Below, piece by piece: positions 46,852 to 56,567 of a DNA stretch of 64,000 nucleotides; position 1 is the stretch's first letter, and the number at the start of each line of letters is the position of its first letter. The notes under the pieces were generated by a model. That model saw only the letters and a list, made by a program, of their open reading frames with translations, ran no database searches and was not told the origin of the DNA. A program made the translations under genes and the position numbers. Source of the DNA: Pyrenophora tritici-repentis (taxonomy: Eukaryota > Ascomycota > Dothideomycetes > Pleosporales > Pleosporaceae); contig NC_089396.1 in the NCBI RefSeq assembly GCF_003171515.1, forward strand, positions 310,001 to 374,000, given 5' to 3'.

Positions 46852-47233
46852 GAGAAGCTAAGCTCACAGGCAACTATGTGCTCCACAAAGCCAGTAAAAG
46901 AAGCGTTTGTATGCTGGTAGCTATGAAGGTATGAGAGTAACCGCGATCCCACAGTCGCAGAGCTAAACTTACAGAATTGCCTGCTGTTCATGCTATCACG
47001 CAGTGGAGTATCATGTTTAATAGTGAGGTACAGTTACAGTGTGAAGATGAGAGAACCATCTCAGATTTGAGGGGCTCATACATCGCTACCGTACGCTTCT
47101 CAAACAACACTAGGTCAACGCCACGAAATGCGTCATCCACGTGGTCTGTAATTGGTAATGTGGTGTGAAAAAGATAGCAGATCCGCATGTTTTCTTCTTC
47201 ATCTTATAGTATTGATGCCCATTCGCACACTTC
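46852..47233. other. Spacer between element 1 and the kinase pseudogene
   Basis: Short frames only. The right end is the 3' flank of the kinase. No repeat or gene recognised. Confidence 0.45.
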
Positions 47234-48780
47234 CTAATCCACAAACCAAGGATGCTTCAGCAACTCTTCAGCACTCCGTCTCATATTCGGATCATATACC
47301 AGAATCTGCCGCATTATCGAAAGAAAATCCGCCGCTTCTTCATTAGTGATCTCAGGGTTTTTGTATTGGTTAAAGTGCTCCTCAAGGGAGCTATATTTAA
47401 CAGGGGCCTCATCACCATATGGGTTGAGCGGTTCACGATTCGGACCGTACCAGTCGCTAGAACCAGGCCATGCTTTCATAGTATCGTCTGGAAGTGGGGA
47501 TATGCGGTCGTTCAGTTGGAGGAGATGATCATCGTCTGCATCCTCCTGCGCCTCGGAGTCAGGTCCGGATAGCATGACAGAGAAGAGCGACCTTGACGTC
47601 AACAACTCGAACATTAAGCATCCAATGGCCCAGATATCAACCCCTCTGCCGAACTTTTGGCCAAGGATCAATTCTGGGGCTCGGAGTCCGATGGGTGTCA
47701 CGGTCCGTGCTTGTGTATCGGCTGCCCAGAACGCTGAAGATATATGTCAGAAGATGTAATTGCAATATCGATACTGACGACTTACATGAGCCTAGATCAA
47801 ACAGCTTTACCATGAGCTCTGAATCAAGTTTTATACGGTCGTGTAGAGACTGCTTGAAAAAGAGTTTCTTGGGAGCCCACAAGTCCGTCTTCCCATCTAA
47901 GCGTTCCACAAGCACCTCAGTCGAGGCTTCGTCTTGTAGGAGCTCTTTCTCCTCCACACCTTCTATACTGTCAATAGAGAAGAGGATGTTCCCCGGCTGA
48001 ACATCCCCGTGAATCACCCCATTTCGATGTAGGAAAGCCAATCCCCGCAGCGCATGTGTAAGTATCTTCCGAACAACCCATTTCGGATATCTCGAGACTT
48101 TCCCGTGCCTTTGGGGTTTGTTTTCCGGTAGCTCTTCCACCAATGAAGCAGCTGTCTCGCCCATTGGTTCAAAAACCAGACATTGGTGCTTTCCATTGGG
48201 GCCTTTATGCTGAAACTCGTCTAATAGTACAGTGACATGGCGAGAATATGGGTCTCCGATGGCCTTTGTTGAGAGATGTTGGAGTATCGACAGCTCCGTC
48301 TCTGACAATTCAACGTTGGCAGCCATGATTTTGAGTGCGACGTAGCGTGGTGTACTATCTCGGTATGGTTGTTAGAACTGCTTCTATGAGGGTGCGGTAG
48401 AGAAAGGAATTGGTTCAATGTACCCGGTACTGACAGCTAACCATACAGTAGAGAATGAGCCGTAGCCCACAGAGTCCGCAACAATCAAGCGATAGGCAGA
48501 TTGATTACCTGATTAGGTCTGTCACGGACCAGATAGTGATCTTTCGAGGCCTAATCCGGTAATCAATCTGCCTATCGCTTGATTGTTGCGGACTCTGGTA
48601 GCCCAGCTTTCGGATGACTCTGTACTTGCCGTTCTGGAACATGTCGCCAAGGTTGACGGGATGGAAGTGGCCTGGACGATATTTTTCAGCCCACTCAGAC
48701 ACTCCTCGTGTGCTTTTGAATCTCTTCTCCTCACGACTCGACGGAAGCGCAGATGGCGGGGTCGGTGGGGGAGAAGCCAT
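47234..48780 (-). pseudogene. SRPK-like serine/threonine kinase, disrupted by a MITE
   Basis: Exons 48431-48780, 47786-48358 and 47234-47733 with introns of 72 and 52 bp. Exon 1 contains a 128-bp insertion plus an 8-bp duplication, so the frame breaks after KYRVIRKLGY, in the middle of the Gly-rich ATP loop. The loop continues beyond it as GYGSFSTVWLAV. Ignoring the insertion and one duplicate copy, the exons sum to 429 codons, an exact multiple of three. The remaining kinase is complete: YVALKI with the ATP-site Lys, catalytic loop VIHGDVQPGNILF, DLGS in place of DFG, TPIGLRAPE and a C-terminal HPWFVD. Fungal SRPK-type kinases phosphorylate SR proteins. Only the insertion appears to inactivate it. 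It sits between the two NLR elements. Confidence 0.87.
48470..48597. mobile_element. 128-bp foldback MITE, hAT-type, inside the kinase
   Basis: Starts CAGAGTCCGC and ends GCGGACTCTG. The first 40 bases of each arm are perfectly complementary, and about nine more pair with one mismatch. It is flanked by the direct 8-bp repeat GTAGCCCA at 48462-48469 and 48598-48605. An 8-bp duplication and a CAG-starting inverted repeat are hallmarks of hAT elements. It has no coding capacity. Confidence 0.93.
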
Positions 48781-49547
48781 GGTGATTTTGGTGTAGAAAC
48801 TGCCGACTTCGAGACCTCGGGAGGTGTTGAAGTTCCAACTGGTGGAGAATCAAAAGCGACAAGAAGATGACTGCTATATAGTTGCGAACAAAGAAAGAGG
48901 AACTCATTGCATTGATTATGATGACAGCGCGCCCTTCTAAGGAGTGGAGCCCTTACGAAGAGTTGTTATCACCGGTCGAGAATTGTACCGGCTTTGTTTT
49001 GTCTTTTTTTTTGGATACCTCACACGTTTTTAGGTAGTTCTGTACGTTACAATAACAAAGGGTTAGGCCCTTACAAAGTGTCGAGCCCTTACGAAGACTG
49101 GAGAAGATCTGCGACTAGAGGTCCATGCGCCCGTGACGATAATAAAGAGTCGATTCTACATGTGATCTACTCTTTGATGAGTATGCACACTATCCTATTA
49201 CTAGCTAAGCTATTAATATCAAAGAGAATGGGTTACCCCACCAAACACTCCTTTTATCGCCAAGGCGTCCATTTCCAACTCAAAGAGAAACAGACTATGG
49301 GGTAAAAGGATTCGGACTTACTCTCTAGGCAAAGGAACAATGCTAAATCGGCTAAGTGTACGCTAAATATATCCCGTTTCAATGTAAGCACCATTAATTA
49401 GATCTCAACCTTTGGTCTCCAGACCAACAACAATGTCCATACCAAAATTCAACTACGCCCACTGCGACATGCCTCCTGCGCTCGTGTCAATCACCCTCCG
49501 ACGTCATCATTAGCCATGCCCTTTCTTTGACAGCTTGATGAATAAGC

Positions 49548-49612
49548 AAAGTCCAGTCACAAAGTCCAGTCACAAAGTCCAGTCACAAAGTCCAGTCACA
49601 AAGTCCAGTCAC
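49548..49612. repeat. 13-bp tandem repeat array
   Basis: Five perfect copies of AAAGTCCAGTCAC in a row, followed by a truncated variant (AAAGCTCAG). Thirteen bases is not a multiple of three, and no gene crosses it. Confidence 0.95.
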
Positions 49613-49647
49613 AAAGCTCAGAACACACCACGCGAACGATCGGGTGC

Positions 49648-49784
49648 AGACTTGTCAACAATCAATCAATCACTCGGACGCCTAAAAAAACCTCAAATCA
49701 ATCAAATCAATCACGACTCCAAAAAATTGTCAATCAAACCAATCTCGAGCTTCATGATTGATTGATTTGATTGTTGACAAGTCT
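49648..49784. repeat. Imperfect inverted repeat, possible foldback element
   Basis: The word AGACTTGTCAACAATCAA at the left is found inverted at the right (near 49766-49784). Flanking GATCGGGTG (left) and TGATCGGGTG (right) also occur, in direct orientation. The space between is rich in AATCA words. Direct flanking copies of GATCGGGTG could be a target duplication, but this is tentative. Confidence 0.55.
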
Positions 49785-50883
49785 GATCGGGTGATAGTTC
49801 GACGTCTCGTTCTAGAGACGCTTTCGTGCAGTCTAGCAAAGCAGATCGCTGTTTGCAATACAGAAGAGGAGTCGTTATATTTCTTCTATGGCTATTTGGT
49901 AGACTAACTCACACTGTGCACTCAAAATATAGTACCGACTCTGGTACTGTGGTACTGTCAGCTCGACGAGACGCGCAAAACTATCGCATTTCAAAGGTTT
50001 CAAAGAATTACATTGACGCAACGGATTCGCAATTAAAGAGAGGTCCCAGCTTATGTAGTAGAGATTTTAGCCTAATTAGGTGATGGCGATGACTTTGGAA
50101 AACGCGAAACTGTGATTATACGACATAGGCATATGCGTGGCCATTCTTCTAGACGACGACAACTACGAGCAAATGTCAACACAGTTCCTCGGGAAAAATC
50201 GAGTAGTCTGCATACTCAACTCCGGGATCAATCAGGGCTTGAATAGAGGTCTGGAATGATATACAAGCTATTGCTGTTTACGCCAACGGTTTCTCGATAC
50301 CTAGGCTGTGCAGAGCGTCGAAGGGTCGTCCTTGAAATCTACAGTTCATTGTCCTCCGTCTTATGGCTGACCCAGTTCCGCCCTTCGGGCGCCCTCCGCC
50401 TATCGAACCCCCAAATTCCAACCAAGACACTCATCTAGAGACACTCATGTTTGACTTAACTACCCCCTGTTTCTCATGAAACTCCATGTTAGCTTATGGA
50501 ATCAACGCGTCGGGCTGCATAGCTTCTAGCATGTGCTTCACTGAAAAGTGAAACTCGGTAGGTCATGTGAGAACTCTCCGCTCATACCTTCACGCGTCCT
50601 TGTGTTTTCCAGGCGATCTGAGCCATACGAATGTCGCAGTCGCGGCTGCATTAGCTAGATCATAGCCCCTTCAAAGTATATAATAAGCTCTTCGTACAGT
50701 GCAAGGTTTGATCGAAAAGCTCAACACAACTATCGAGATCTGCAACTCCACTGTCACACATTCTACACAGTAAATTCGCGATAGGAGGGAACCTTCTAGA
50801 CTGCCACATATTCTGACTACCACCCATTCTCTGTGGATAACGACATCCATTCTATCCACTGGTTCCTGAAGAGTACCTATAAG

Positions 50884-51183
50884 ATGCAATTCGCAATAGA
50901 ATTGTATGATCCTCTAATGTACTCTCATGACCAAGAAACATTAGAACGCATCATCAGAGAAATCCGGACGTCAGATAAGATACCTGAAACCACCGCGCGG
51001 GTGGTTTTAATGAATGGTCCGCATACCAGCTCGAGCGATGAAAATTTCCACAGCACCATCGACTGCTACGATGAAGATGGAGAGAAGCTTTGTCGGGAGC
51101 ACATCGAGACTTTCTACACTCCCAGAAAATCACGGAGACCTAAGAAAAATTGTGGACGAGGTATTGATAGTAATGGGATTTGA
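50884..51183 (+). CDS. Doubtful small ORF next to element 2
   Basis: A 99-codon frame starting MQFAIELYDPLMYSHDQ, with balanced amino-acid use and a basic C-terminus. It has no recognised domain. It ends 70 bp before the left end of element 2, so it may be the remains of a gene cut by the insertion. Frame openness alone is weak support. Confidence 0.25.
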   Translation: MQFAIELYDPLMYSHDQETLERIIREIRTSDKIPETTARVVLMNGPHTSSSDENFHSTIDCYDEDGEKLCREHIETFYTPRKSRRPKKNCGRGIDSNGI

Positions 51184-51255
51184 TATACTACACCTGACGT
51201 CTTCGGTTCTACGGATTTGTAACTGCAATACCCGGCACTCTGTTTTGTTAGTGTA

Positions 51256-51810
51256 AGGTGCGTCCTTAAGTGGGGAGACACACTATGTCGCGAGACGGGT
51301 TGGCGGTTCGGAGCTTCGGCGCATCCCAATTGCAGGTCTATAAAGCTACTATTAATCCACCATGATTGTATGGCTATTGCTTCTTAAGCGCATTAGCGTC
51401 CGACATGAATCGCTGCTATGTTAGCTGTGATATCGAGCGTTTCGTTACCGTCGTTAATCAACTCGTTAGCAATACCCCCCTGTCTATTGGCGACTTTAAG
51501 AACTACTTAAGCGCTCGGAAGGTTGTGCCGAGAGCGTGACAAAGCAAGATCGATTCCCTAGGCTTATAAGATAATTCTGACGTAGGAGCGAGAATGCCGG
51601 GAGCCCCGTTGTGCGAAGCAGGAGATTTCTTTATATAAGCCCGAGCTGGCGGAATACGCTAATTTAGCTTAGTATGCATTAGCTAGTATTAGCGCATATA
51701 TCGTCTGCTGTATTCTATCATAAAAACTACGGCGCTACGCCAGTCCCGTGTGCCTCTTAAAATAGGCGTGGCGCATGCTGATGGCTTTCTAGAAGCGTCT
51801 ACGACCGCGC
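51256..51810. repeat. Left terminal inverted repeat arm of element 2
   Basis: About 555 bp. It is uninterrupted and the best reference copy of the arm. It includes GCTTCTTAAG, ATCAACTCGTTAGC, GTAGGAGCGAG, TACGGCGCTACGCC and, at its inner end, TCTAGAAGCGTCTACGACCG. Confidence 0.8.
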
Positions 51811-52475
51811 AGTTGTGCACGAGGGTGCTTTATTCCTGCTTGAGTTTTAGGTCGCCATTAGGTAGACGAAGGCTGCGTGAACATGGCTTTTATAATGCGC
51901 ATCGATAGCATTTTGTCGTCAGCGTTAAAGCCGTTGCTTGTGTTGAATAAATGCATCGCTTGAGATGTTCCTGATTGTTCTTGACGCTATCGTCACTGCG
52001 TTGCGTTCCGAGCCCACGATAGCGGCACAGATTTCCTGTGGCTAGTGTGTTCTTGCACGAACCAGCACGCGCTGCACAGACACCATGATGTGCTCTTACA
52101 GTAAACGACGACCTGTACAACGCGCTCTCTGCAGCATTACACCGCATACTTAAGCAATTCTTGCTTTTAGGTTTCTAGCATGGTGGCTGTCGCGCGATTA
52201 CACGTTGTCAGCCTTGCCCGGCCAGCCGCACGTCACGGCGCAGGCGGGCTGCGTCTCCTACTCTGGGTGTAGGAGATGCAGCCTGCCCCAATAACGAGGA
52301 CGGTATTCCTCACCTCTAACTTAACAAACCGTCCCTTAGCACCCGAAACAATCCTAACGGCTACGATCCTCACGCCCTACGCGAGCGAGCCGCCGTGCGC
52401 TATCGATTTCCTCAGCCTGCCTCGAGGCCCTGAGGCCCCCTTCTACCGCTCGCGCAGACAAACACATACCACCCG
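51811..52475. other. Upstream region of the element-2 NLR gene
   Basis: Promoter and leader region inside the element. An overlapping frame from 52276 is in a different phase from the HET reading and has no domain. Confidence 0.5.
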
Positions 52476-52904
52476 ATGCGACTATTATATACCGCAAGCG
52501 ACGGGAAGCTTAGATGGACGAATGACATCATTCGCAGCGAGGAGATTCCTCCCTATGCGATCCTCTCGCACACCTGGGGGGAGCAGGAGGTTGTCTTTGA
52601 TGATCTGAAGAGCCTTGCTAGTGTAAAGGACATTGATGCAAAGAGAGGAGCTGGTTGGAACAAGATCCGCTTCTGCGCACAACAGGCAGAGCGTGACGGT
52701 CTAAAACACTTCTGGGTAGACACCTGCTGCATCGACAAGGCAAATAACACAGAACTGTCAAAAGCGATTAACTCTATGTTTCGCTGGTACCAGAACGCTA
52801 AAAAATGTTATGTCTTCCTCTCAGATGTCGCGAGCGATACTCTAGAAGTTGATGGCGAGTCAGCGTTTAGGCAGAGCAGGTGGTTCAACCGTGGCTGGAC
52901 GCTC

Positions 52905-52907
52905 TAG
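52905..52907 (+). other. Premature TAG codon in the HET domain
   Basis: Reads TGG ACG CTC TAG GAA CTT. A single C-to-T change from CAG, in a CpA context, would explain it. This is the kind of change made by repeat-induced point mutation. Confidence 0.85.
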
Positions 52908-54884
52908 GAACTTCTTGCTCCTTACTCTGTTGAGTTCTTCTCTAAAGACAGAGTGTGGTTGGGGGACAAGGAGTCGCTTAAGCACACTATACACGAGGTT
53001 ACAGGTATACCTATCAAAGCTCTGTCAGGGAGCGACTTGTCCGAGTTTGACGTTGCCGAGCGTTATTCTTGGGCATCGAATCGGCAGACGACGGAGGAAG
53101 AAGATGGAGCGTATTGTCTGTTCGGCATATTCGGCGTCCACCTACCGCTGATCTATGGCGAAGGCAGAGAGAGAGCGTTGAAGCGATTGAAGAAGGAGAT
53201 AGAGACTTTCGAGGATGCCTCCGTGAACGACACCATGAATCGCAGCCGAAGCCAAGAAGAGAAGCTTGGCAAGATCTGCAGCTGGCTTTCGGCGCCTGAC
53301 CCGTCCACAAACTACTACAAAGCGCACAAACAGCGCCAGGTTGAGACTGGGCTCTGGCTGCTAGAAAGTGCCAAGTTCGCAGAATGGAAGGAGAGAGCAG
53401 CATCGCGACTGTGGCTGTACGGGATCCCAGGATGTGGAAAGACTATCCTAAGCTCTACCATCATCGAGCATCTGCTGCAGCACTACCATGATGACACTAG
53501 CATAGTGACGGCGTACTTCTACTTCGATTTTAACGATACACAGAAACAGGATCCAGAGCTTATGCTGCGCTCGCTGCTATGCCAGTTCCTCCAGCGTTTG
53601 GTAGTGGTACCTAATGGCGTTTACGCGTTGTTCTCATCTTGCGAAAACGGAAAACGACAGCCTTCACTGCATGCGCTTTTAGAAGTAACAAGGGAAGCCG
53701 CGCAAGAGTTCGCGCACGTCTACGTCGTTCTTGATGCTCTTGATGAGTGTACGCAGCGCTCGGAGCTAATGGACATGCTCAACACGGTGGCTAGGTGGCA
53801 GCTTAACAAGCTACATCTGCTTATAACCAGCCGAAAAGAGCGGGATATTGAGACATCCTTAGAGAGTTACATTAGGGAAGAGGACGCTGTCTGTCTTCAG
53901 AGGGACGTAGTGGATCAGGATATACAACGATACGTCCAACAAAGGCTGCGTGACAAGAAGAGCTTAGCAAAATGGACCAAGGACGCTGCGATTAGTCAAG
54001 AGATCGAGGATGCACTAATGCGCGGGGCTCGCGGGATGTACGTGTTCAACCAGTTCTTTACAGAGCTAAAGCTAACAATAGTGCAGGTTCCGATGGGCTG
54101 TATGCCAGCTAGACACGTTAGCAAAGTGTCGCAACCTAGTAATGCTGCGCAATTCGCTCGCCACTTTGCCGCAAACGCTAGACCAGACATACGACCGCAT
54201 CCTTACCGCTATAAGCAGAGAGGACTGCGTGTACGCGATGCGCATCCTACAGTGGCTAACGTTCTCTGCCCGGCCGCTTTATGTTAGAGAAGTTGCTGAA
54301 GTCGTTGCTATCGATGTTGCGCGCGAATCAGCGTTTGACCGGAATGAAGTGCTAATAGACCCGCTAGAAGCGCTGGACATCTGCTCTAGTCTAGTCACTA
54401 TTACGAAGAACGAAGCGGATAGAAGATCAGGGCCTGCCCAACAGATCATCGCTCTAGCACACTACTCAGTGCAGGAGTACCTTGTTTCGGACAGAATCAG
54501 GCATGGGTCAGCAAAGCAGTACAGCATGCAAGAGGTTGAATGTCACAATGCGATAGCAAGAGGATCTCTGAAGTACCTAATCCAGTTCCAGCAACCATTA
54601 TCAAAAGAAACTTTTAAGGCGTCCACACTTGCAAGGTACACAGCAAAGTTCTGGAGCAGCCATCTTCAAAAGACAGGAGATAAGATAGAACAAGCTAGTC
54701 AGCTAATAATGAGTTTAATAGCCATCGAAAAGCCTGCATATCTCAACTGGATCCGGTTGCATGATCCAGACCGTACTTGGGAAGGGCCGAATTTAGAGAA
54801 AAGTCTCGATAGCGTGCCTATGCCGCTTTACTACGCAGCAATGTTAGGGTTTAGTACAATTACAAGACTGCTGCTCGACAAGGG

Positions 54885-55440
54885 CGCCGACGTCAACGCG
54901 CAGGGTGGAGGGTACGGCAACGCACTGCAGGCAGCTTCAGATGGAGGCCACGAGCAGGTAGTCAAAACGCTGCTCGACGCGGGCGCCGACGTTAACGTTA
55001 ACGCGCAGGGTGGATACTTCGGCAACGCACTGCAGGCAGCTTCATTTAGAGGCCACAAGCAGGTAGTCAAGACGCTGCTCGATGCGGGCGCCGACGTCAA
55101 CGCGCAGGGTGGATACTTCGGCAACGCACTGCAGGCAGCTTCATACGAGCAGGTAGTCAAGATGCTGCTCGACGCGGGCGCCGACGTCAACGCGCAGGGT
55201 GGACACTACGGCAACGCACTGCAGGCAGCTTCAACTGAAGGCCACGAGCAGGTAGTCAAGATGCTGCTCGATGCGGGCGCCGAGGTCAACGCGCAGGGTG
55301 GAGAGTACGGCAACGCACTACAGGCAGCTTCAGCTCAAGGCCATGAGCAGGTAGTCAAGGCGCTGCTCGACGCAGGCGCTGAGGTCAACGCCCAGTGTGG
55401 ATACTACGGCAACGCACTACACGCAGCTGCATATTTCGGA
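54885..55440. repeat. 99-bp-type ankyrin-coding tandem repeats (element 2 NLR)
   Basis: Six units with the consensus GADVNAQGGxYGNALQAAS, almost the same as in the element-1 gene. Unit 2 carries a duplicated GTTAAC (six bases) and unit 3 lacks twelve bases. Both changes keep the frame. Confidence 0.9.
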
Positions 55441-56011
55441 GAGAGTGCAGTGCTTAAGCTTTTAGTCCTGAAACATGACTTCACACAGCTCCAAGATCCG
55501 TATGACCGGACTCTCCTCTGGTGGGCTGCGGCCGGTGGCCACAGTAAAACTGTTCAAGTCCTTGTGAACCAGCATAACTACGACCCTCAAATTCCTGACA
55601 AATTTGGGCGAACGCCATGCGAGATTGCTACAAGAAAAGGGCATAGTGCGGTATCAAAACTTTTCTCCAAAGAAGGGGGGTTGACTAGTCCTGTAGAAGC
55701 AGCGTTGCCGGATTCTAGCAAAAGCTTAGGGTCGGCTGAATGCGACGTCTGCACCTCAGTCATAAGTTCAACTGACGTTTACTACTATTGCCGACATTGC
55801 TCTCAAGGAGATTGGTATGTTTGCGAAGACTGTAGAACAAGAGGTGCCATTTGTGCGGATAAGGCGCACATTTTAGTAAAGGGTACGGAAAAAGACTAAA
55901 AGTAGGTTGATAGAACCAACTAAATACACTAAGACTTGAGTCGCTCTTTAGATTTGCTATTAAGCAAACTCTAACTAGGAACACAGCCTGTACACACGGC
56001 AGCTCTGCATA

Positions 56012-56565
56012 CGCGCGGTCGTAGATGCTTCTAGAAGGTTGTTAGCATGCGCCACACCTATTTCAAGAGGTATGAGAGACTGGCATAGCGCCGTATTTAT
56101 TACGATACGCTACAGCTAGTGATAAAGACGCTAATGCAGCTAGTGCGTGCCAAGCCACACTAGCGTACCCCGTCGGTCGTTTTCTGTCTAGAAAAATCTC
56201 CTACTCACTACCACGGAGTCCCCGGTATACACGCAGCCCCGTCGAAAAGCTTCTAAATTCACAAGATACTAACTAATTCTATTATACTTGCTCCCCGACC
56301 CTCCGAATGCTTGAGGAGGAGTTAGCGCTACGAACGAACATAGGGTAGTCGCTGGAGAGTCGATTAACGACATTAACGAGATAGCTAGTAGCCCAACCAA
56401 CACCATAGCGATCCGTACTGGAGGTAAGGTGACTCGAGGAACAGTAGGTAGAGAACCATCGTGTGTTAGCTATATTTCGACAAGTCTGAGATGAAGCATG
56501 TCCGGATGTCCAAACCGTGAACCTGTCTCGCGACATAGTGTGTCTCTCTACCTAGGGACGCACCT
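56012..56565. repeat. Right terminal inverted repeat arm of element 2
   Basis: Inverted counterpart of 51256-51810. The outer 50 bases and the inner 150 bases (through GCGCCGTATTTATTACGATA) are well conserved; the middle is more diverged. It ends at the TA duplication. Confidence 0.75.
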
Positions 56566-56567
56566 TA

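Larger units (their letters stand above)
48781..51253. other. Repeat-rich spacer between the kinase and element 2
   Basis: No long gene. It holds dispersed copies of a GAGCCCTTACGAAG word (near 48948 and 49083, a variant near 49068), the 13-bp tandem array at 49548-49612, the inverted repeat 49648-49784 and a doubtful 99-codon frame near the right end. Much of it is AT-rich, in contrast to the housekeeping blocks. Confidence 0.5.
52476..55899 (+). pseudogene. HET-NACHT-ankyrin-ZZ protein with one in-frame stop
   Basis: Exon 1 is 52476-54037 and exon 2 is 54087-55899; together 1125 codons. The 49-bp intron has donor GTACGT, an AGCTAAC branch and acceptor GTGCAG. Residues 1 to about 230 are a HET domain (IPPYAILSHTWG, FWVDTCCIDK, RWFNRGWTL). 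Codon 144 is TAG (52905-52907) where the family has Gln, in WTLQELLAP. Downstream the frame is open and undamaged. NACHT follows with P-loop GIPGCGKT (about 316-323) and Walker B VYVVLDALDECT. Six NLR-type ankyrin repeats come next, one with a 2-residue gain and one missing 4 residues. A ZZ-type zinc finger ends the protein (CDVC ... YYCRHC ... WYVCEDC). Fungal HET-NACHT proteins trigger incompatibility cell death. The stop truncates the HET domain unless it is read through or is a sequence error. Confidence 0.85.
51256..56565. mobile_element. Element 2: 5310-bp terminal-inverted-repeat element carrying a HET-NACHT-ankyrin gene
   Basis: The ends are inverted copies: left AGGTGCGTCCTTAAGTGGGG, right (inverted) AGGTGCGTCCCTAGGTAG. 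Both continue through ACACACTATGTCGCGAGAC. Each end is flanked by TA (51254-51255 and 56566-56567). The arms of about 555 bp match each other and those of element 1. The sole gene lies on the plus strand. No transposase is visible. Confidence 0.87.

Noticed and set aside
54020..54140. Apparent frameshift in the element-2 NLR after MRGARGM
   Set aside because: A normal 49-bp intron (GTACGT...AGCTAAC...GTGCAG) explains it fully.
42464..56565. CRISPR array or bacterial defence island
   Set aside because: The tandem repeats are coding ankyrin units without spacers. Introns and eukaryotic domains show that the DNA is fungal.
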